Part shown: piece by piece, positions 6,543 to 8,088 of the stretch
Numbering within the stretch: position 1 is the first letter of the stretch
Layout of the letters: each line of letters starts with the position of its first letter
The notes under the pieces: model-generated
Seen by the model: the letters and a program-made list of their open reading frames with translations, nothing else
The model's database searches: none
What the model was told of the DNA's origin: nothing
DNA from: Acidobacteriaceae bacterium
GTDB taxonomy: Bacteria; Acidobacteriota; Vicinamibacteria; Vicinamibacterales; CAVVIG01
DNA length: 8,088 bases
NCBI GenBank assembly: GCA_031274845.1
Contig: JAISPN010000177.1
Coordinates: forward strand, 1 to 8,088
Reading direction: 5' to 3'
Translations under genes and position numbers: made by a program

Positions 6543-8088
6543 TCAGATGCGATCGAAGTTCTTTTCGATCTCGCGTCGCGTGAGCCGCAACATCACCGGG
6601 CGGCCGTGCGGACAGATGGTGGAGTGCGCCGTCGCGCGCAGTTCATCGAGGATGTGCGTCATCTTCTCGAAGTTGAGCGGCGCATTGGCTTTCACGGCGG
6701 CGTGACACGCGGTGGTCGCCGCAATCCGCTGCAGCGCAACCTGCACGGCCGCGCCACGATCGAGGCCATCGAGATCGTCCGCCAGCGCCTGCAACGCGCG
6801 CGCGCTTTCCTCCGCGTTCATCAGCGCCGGCACCGCCGAAACCTTGATCGCCTGCTCGCCAAACGGCTCCACGTCGTACCCCAAACGCGCCAGCTCCGCC
6901 GACCGGCTCTCCAGCACTGCTGCTAATCCGTGCGGCAGATCGAGCATGAGCGGCAACAACAACCGCTGCGAATCGAGATCGCCAGCCGTCAGCCGCTCCA
7001 TGACGCGCTCGAACAGCACCCGCTCGTGCGCGACGTGCTGATCGATGATCGCAATCCCTTCATCGTCAATCGCGATGATAAAGGTGTCACGAAACTGACC
7101 GAGCGGAATCATCGGGCGGAGTTCCGGCGTCGATCTCGACGTATGTTCCGGCGGTGACAGCGGGCTCGCCTCAGACACCGCGCTGCCCCGAGAGAACGGC
7201 GGAAGCGAGTACAGCGGTGGCAGCAAGATGCCGTGCGGCGTCGACGGCTGCCAGCGATTCGGATAGCTGCCGCTCGACAGCATCCCCGGAATCGACACAT
7301 CCGACGGCGTGCCCACGACCGGCAGTTCAGGACGAAGCTGCAACTGCGGCACGCCACCGCTGCCGAGCGCATCCATCACCGCGCGCCGGACGACCTCGTG
7401 GACGAGCGATTGATCCCGGAAGCGCACTTCAGCTTTTGTCGGGTGCACGTTGACGTCAACGGCGTCAGCCGGCATCTCGATGAACAGGTGCACTTCAGGA
7501 CTGCGTTCCTTGATCGACGCGACGCTATAGGCGGCGATGATCGCGTGCGCGATCGTGCGGTCCTTGACGATGCGGCGGTTGATGAACACGTGTTGCGGTC
7601 CGCGCACCGGCCCCTGCTCGGCGAGCGCGGCAATGAACCCGTCGATCCGGAGGCCGGCCGACTCGCGCTTCACTTCAATCAGCTCTTCGCGATCGCCATA
7701 GAGTTGAAACAGCCGATCGCGCATCGACGTCGCCGGCGGGCACTGCAACACCGTCCGGCCGGCGCTGGTCAGCGTGAACCCCACGTCGGGATACGCCAGC
7801 GCCAGTTGCGTCGTCACGCGCGAGATCTGCGCCGATTCCGCCGCGTCCGACTTCAGAAACTTCCGCCGCGCGGGCAAGTTGTAGAAGAGATCGCTGACCT
7901 CGATCGTCGTCCCTTCCTTGGCGGCCGACTCGGCGACCGACGCGACGGTTCCGCCGTTGACGCGCACTTCCGTCCCGCTCGCCTGACCGCGCGCGCGCGT
8001 GCGCAACAGAAAGTGCGAGACCGAGGCGATGGACGGCAACGCTTCGCCACGGAAGCCGAGCGTGCGGATGGCGGCGAGATCGTCCGCG
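6543..8088 (-). CDS. mutL: DNA mismatch repair protein MutL, endonuclease type (5' partial)
   Basis: The frame runs to the window edge, giving 514 codons; an internal ATG at 8039 is not the true start. The visible part begins just before the GHKL ATPase motif G-F-R-G-E-A-L. About 70-80 N-terminal residues, with the first ATP-binding motifs, are outside the window. The S5-fold transducer domain has V-F-I-N-R-R-I-V-K-D-R-T and D-V-N-V-H-P-T-K-A-E-V-R-F, whose Lys contacts ATP. A Pro/Ser-rich linker (about 7130-7310) joins the C-terminal dimerisation domain. That domain carries D-Q-H-V-A-H-E-R-V-L-F-E (7043 down to 7008), the metal-binding endonuclease motif; a clamp-binding-like Q-R-L-L-L-P; A-C-H-A-A-V-K-A-N-A-P-L; C-P-H-G-R-P (6614 down to 6597); and a terminal F-D-R-I. 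MutL links MutS mismatch recognition to strand incision. These motifs indicate a MutL that nicks DNA itself, as in bacteria lacking MutH. It is the first visible gene of the operon with the DUF885 and SLOG-like genes. Confidence 0.97.
   Translation of the reverse strand, partial: ADDLAAIRTLGFRGEALPSIASVSHFLLRTRARGQASGTEVRVNGGTVASVAESAAKEGTTIEVSDLFYNLPARRKFLKSDAAESAQISRVTTQLALAYPDVGFTLTSAGRTVLQCPPATSMRDRLFQLYGDREELIEVKRESAGLRIDGFIAALAEQGPVRGPQHVFINRRIVKDRTIAHAIIAAYSVASIKERSPEVHLFIEMPADAVDVNVHPTKAEVRFRDQSLVHEVVRRAVMDALGSGGVPQLQLRPELPVVGTPSDVSIPGMLSSGSYPNRWQPSTPHGILLPPLYSLPPFSRGSAVSEASPLSPPEHTSRSTPELRPMIPLGQFRDTFIIAIDDEGIAIIDQHVAHERVLFERVMERLTAGDLDSQRLLLPLMLDLPHGLAAVLESRSAELARLGYDVEPFGEQAIKVSAVPALMNAEESARALQALADDLDGLDRGAAVQVALQRIAATTACHAAVKANAPLNFEKMTHILDELRATAHSTICPHGRPVMLRLTRREIEKNFDRI

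Noticed and set aside
7988..8004. CG/GC alternating run inside mutL
   Set aside because: It encodes part of the expected L-R-T-R-A-R-G segment after the G-F-R-G-E-A motif. It is a codon-usage effect and not a repeat element.

Overview
The window is a dense, GC-rich bacterial chromosome segment. Its genes abut or overlap, and there are no RNA genes, mobile elements, CRISPR arrays or long non-coding gaps. The gene content suggests a high-GC Gram-negative-type bacterium: MutL of the endonuclease type, GreA, RarA, a lipoprotein DUF885 metallopeptidase and a membrane-anchored patatin-like protein. An Acidobacteriota/Vicinamibacteria-like lineage would fit, but that is an inference from gene style and not a demonstrated placement.

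Layout from left to right. (1) Bases 1-89 carry the last 28 codons of a plus-strand gene that ends in a hydrophobic helix. (2) After a 63-bp convergent gap with no convincing terminator comes a minus-strand pair. This is greA (transcript-cleavage factor) followed by a patatin-fold protein that lacks the catalytic serine; the two overlap by ATGA. (3) A 42-bp divergent intergenic region (2039-2080) separates greA from a plus-strand pair. This is a SpoU/TrmH-family RNA 2'-O-methyltransferase with a GTG start, followed by rarA (AAA+ replication-recombination ATPase), again overlapping by ATGA. (4) The 3' end of rarA overlaps convergently by 29 bp with a minus-strand operon. In transcription order this operon is mutL (5' end outside the window), a DUF885 HExxxGHH metallopeptidase lipoprotein, and a small Rossmann/SLOG-like protein of unknown function. 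The last two also overlap by ATGA.

Functionally, three genes deal with nucleic-acid polymerases and replication fidelity: greA rescues backtracked RNA polymerase, rarA acts at stalled forks, and mutL acts in mismatch repair. One more modifies RNA. Three less understood proteins are tied to them by tight operon structure: a patatin-fold pseudoenzyme, a DUF885 peptidase and a SLOG-like protein. I see no obvious defence island or other complete new system. The two observations most worth a second look are the serine-less, membrane-hairpin patatin translationally coupled to greA, and the DUF885/SLOG-like pair in the mutL operon.
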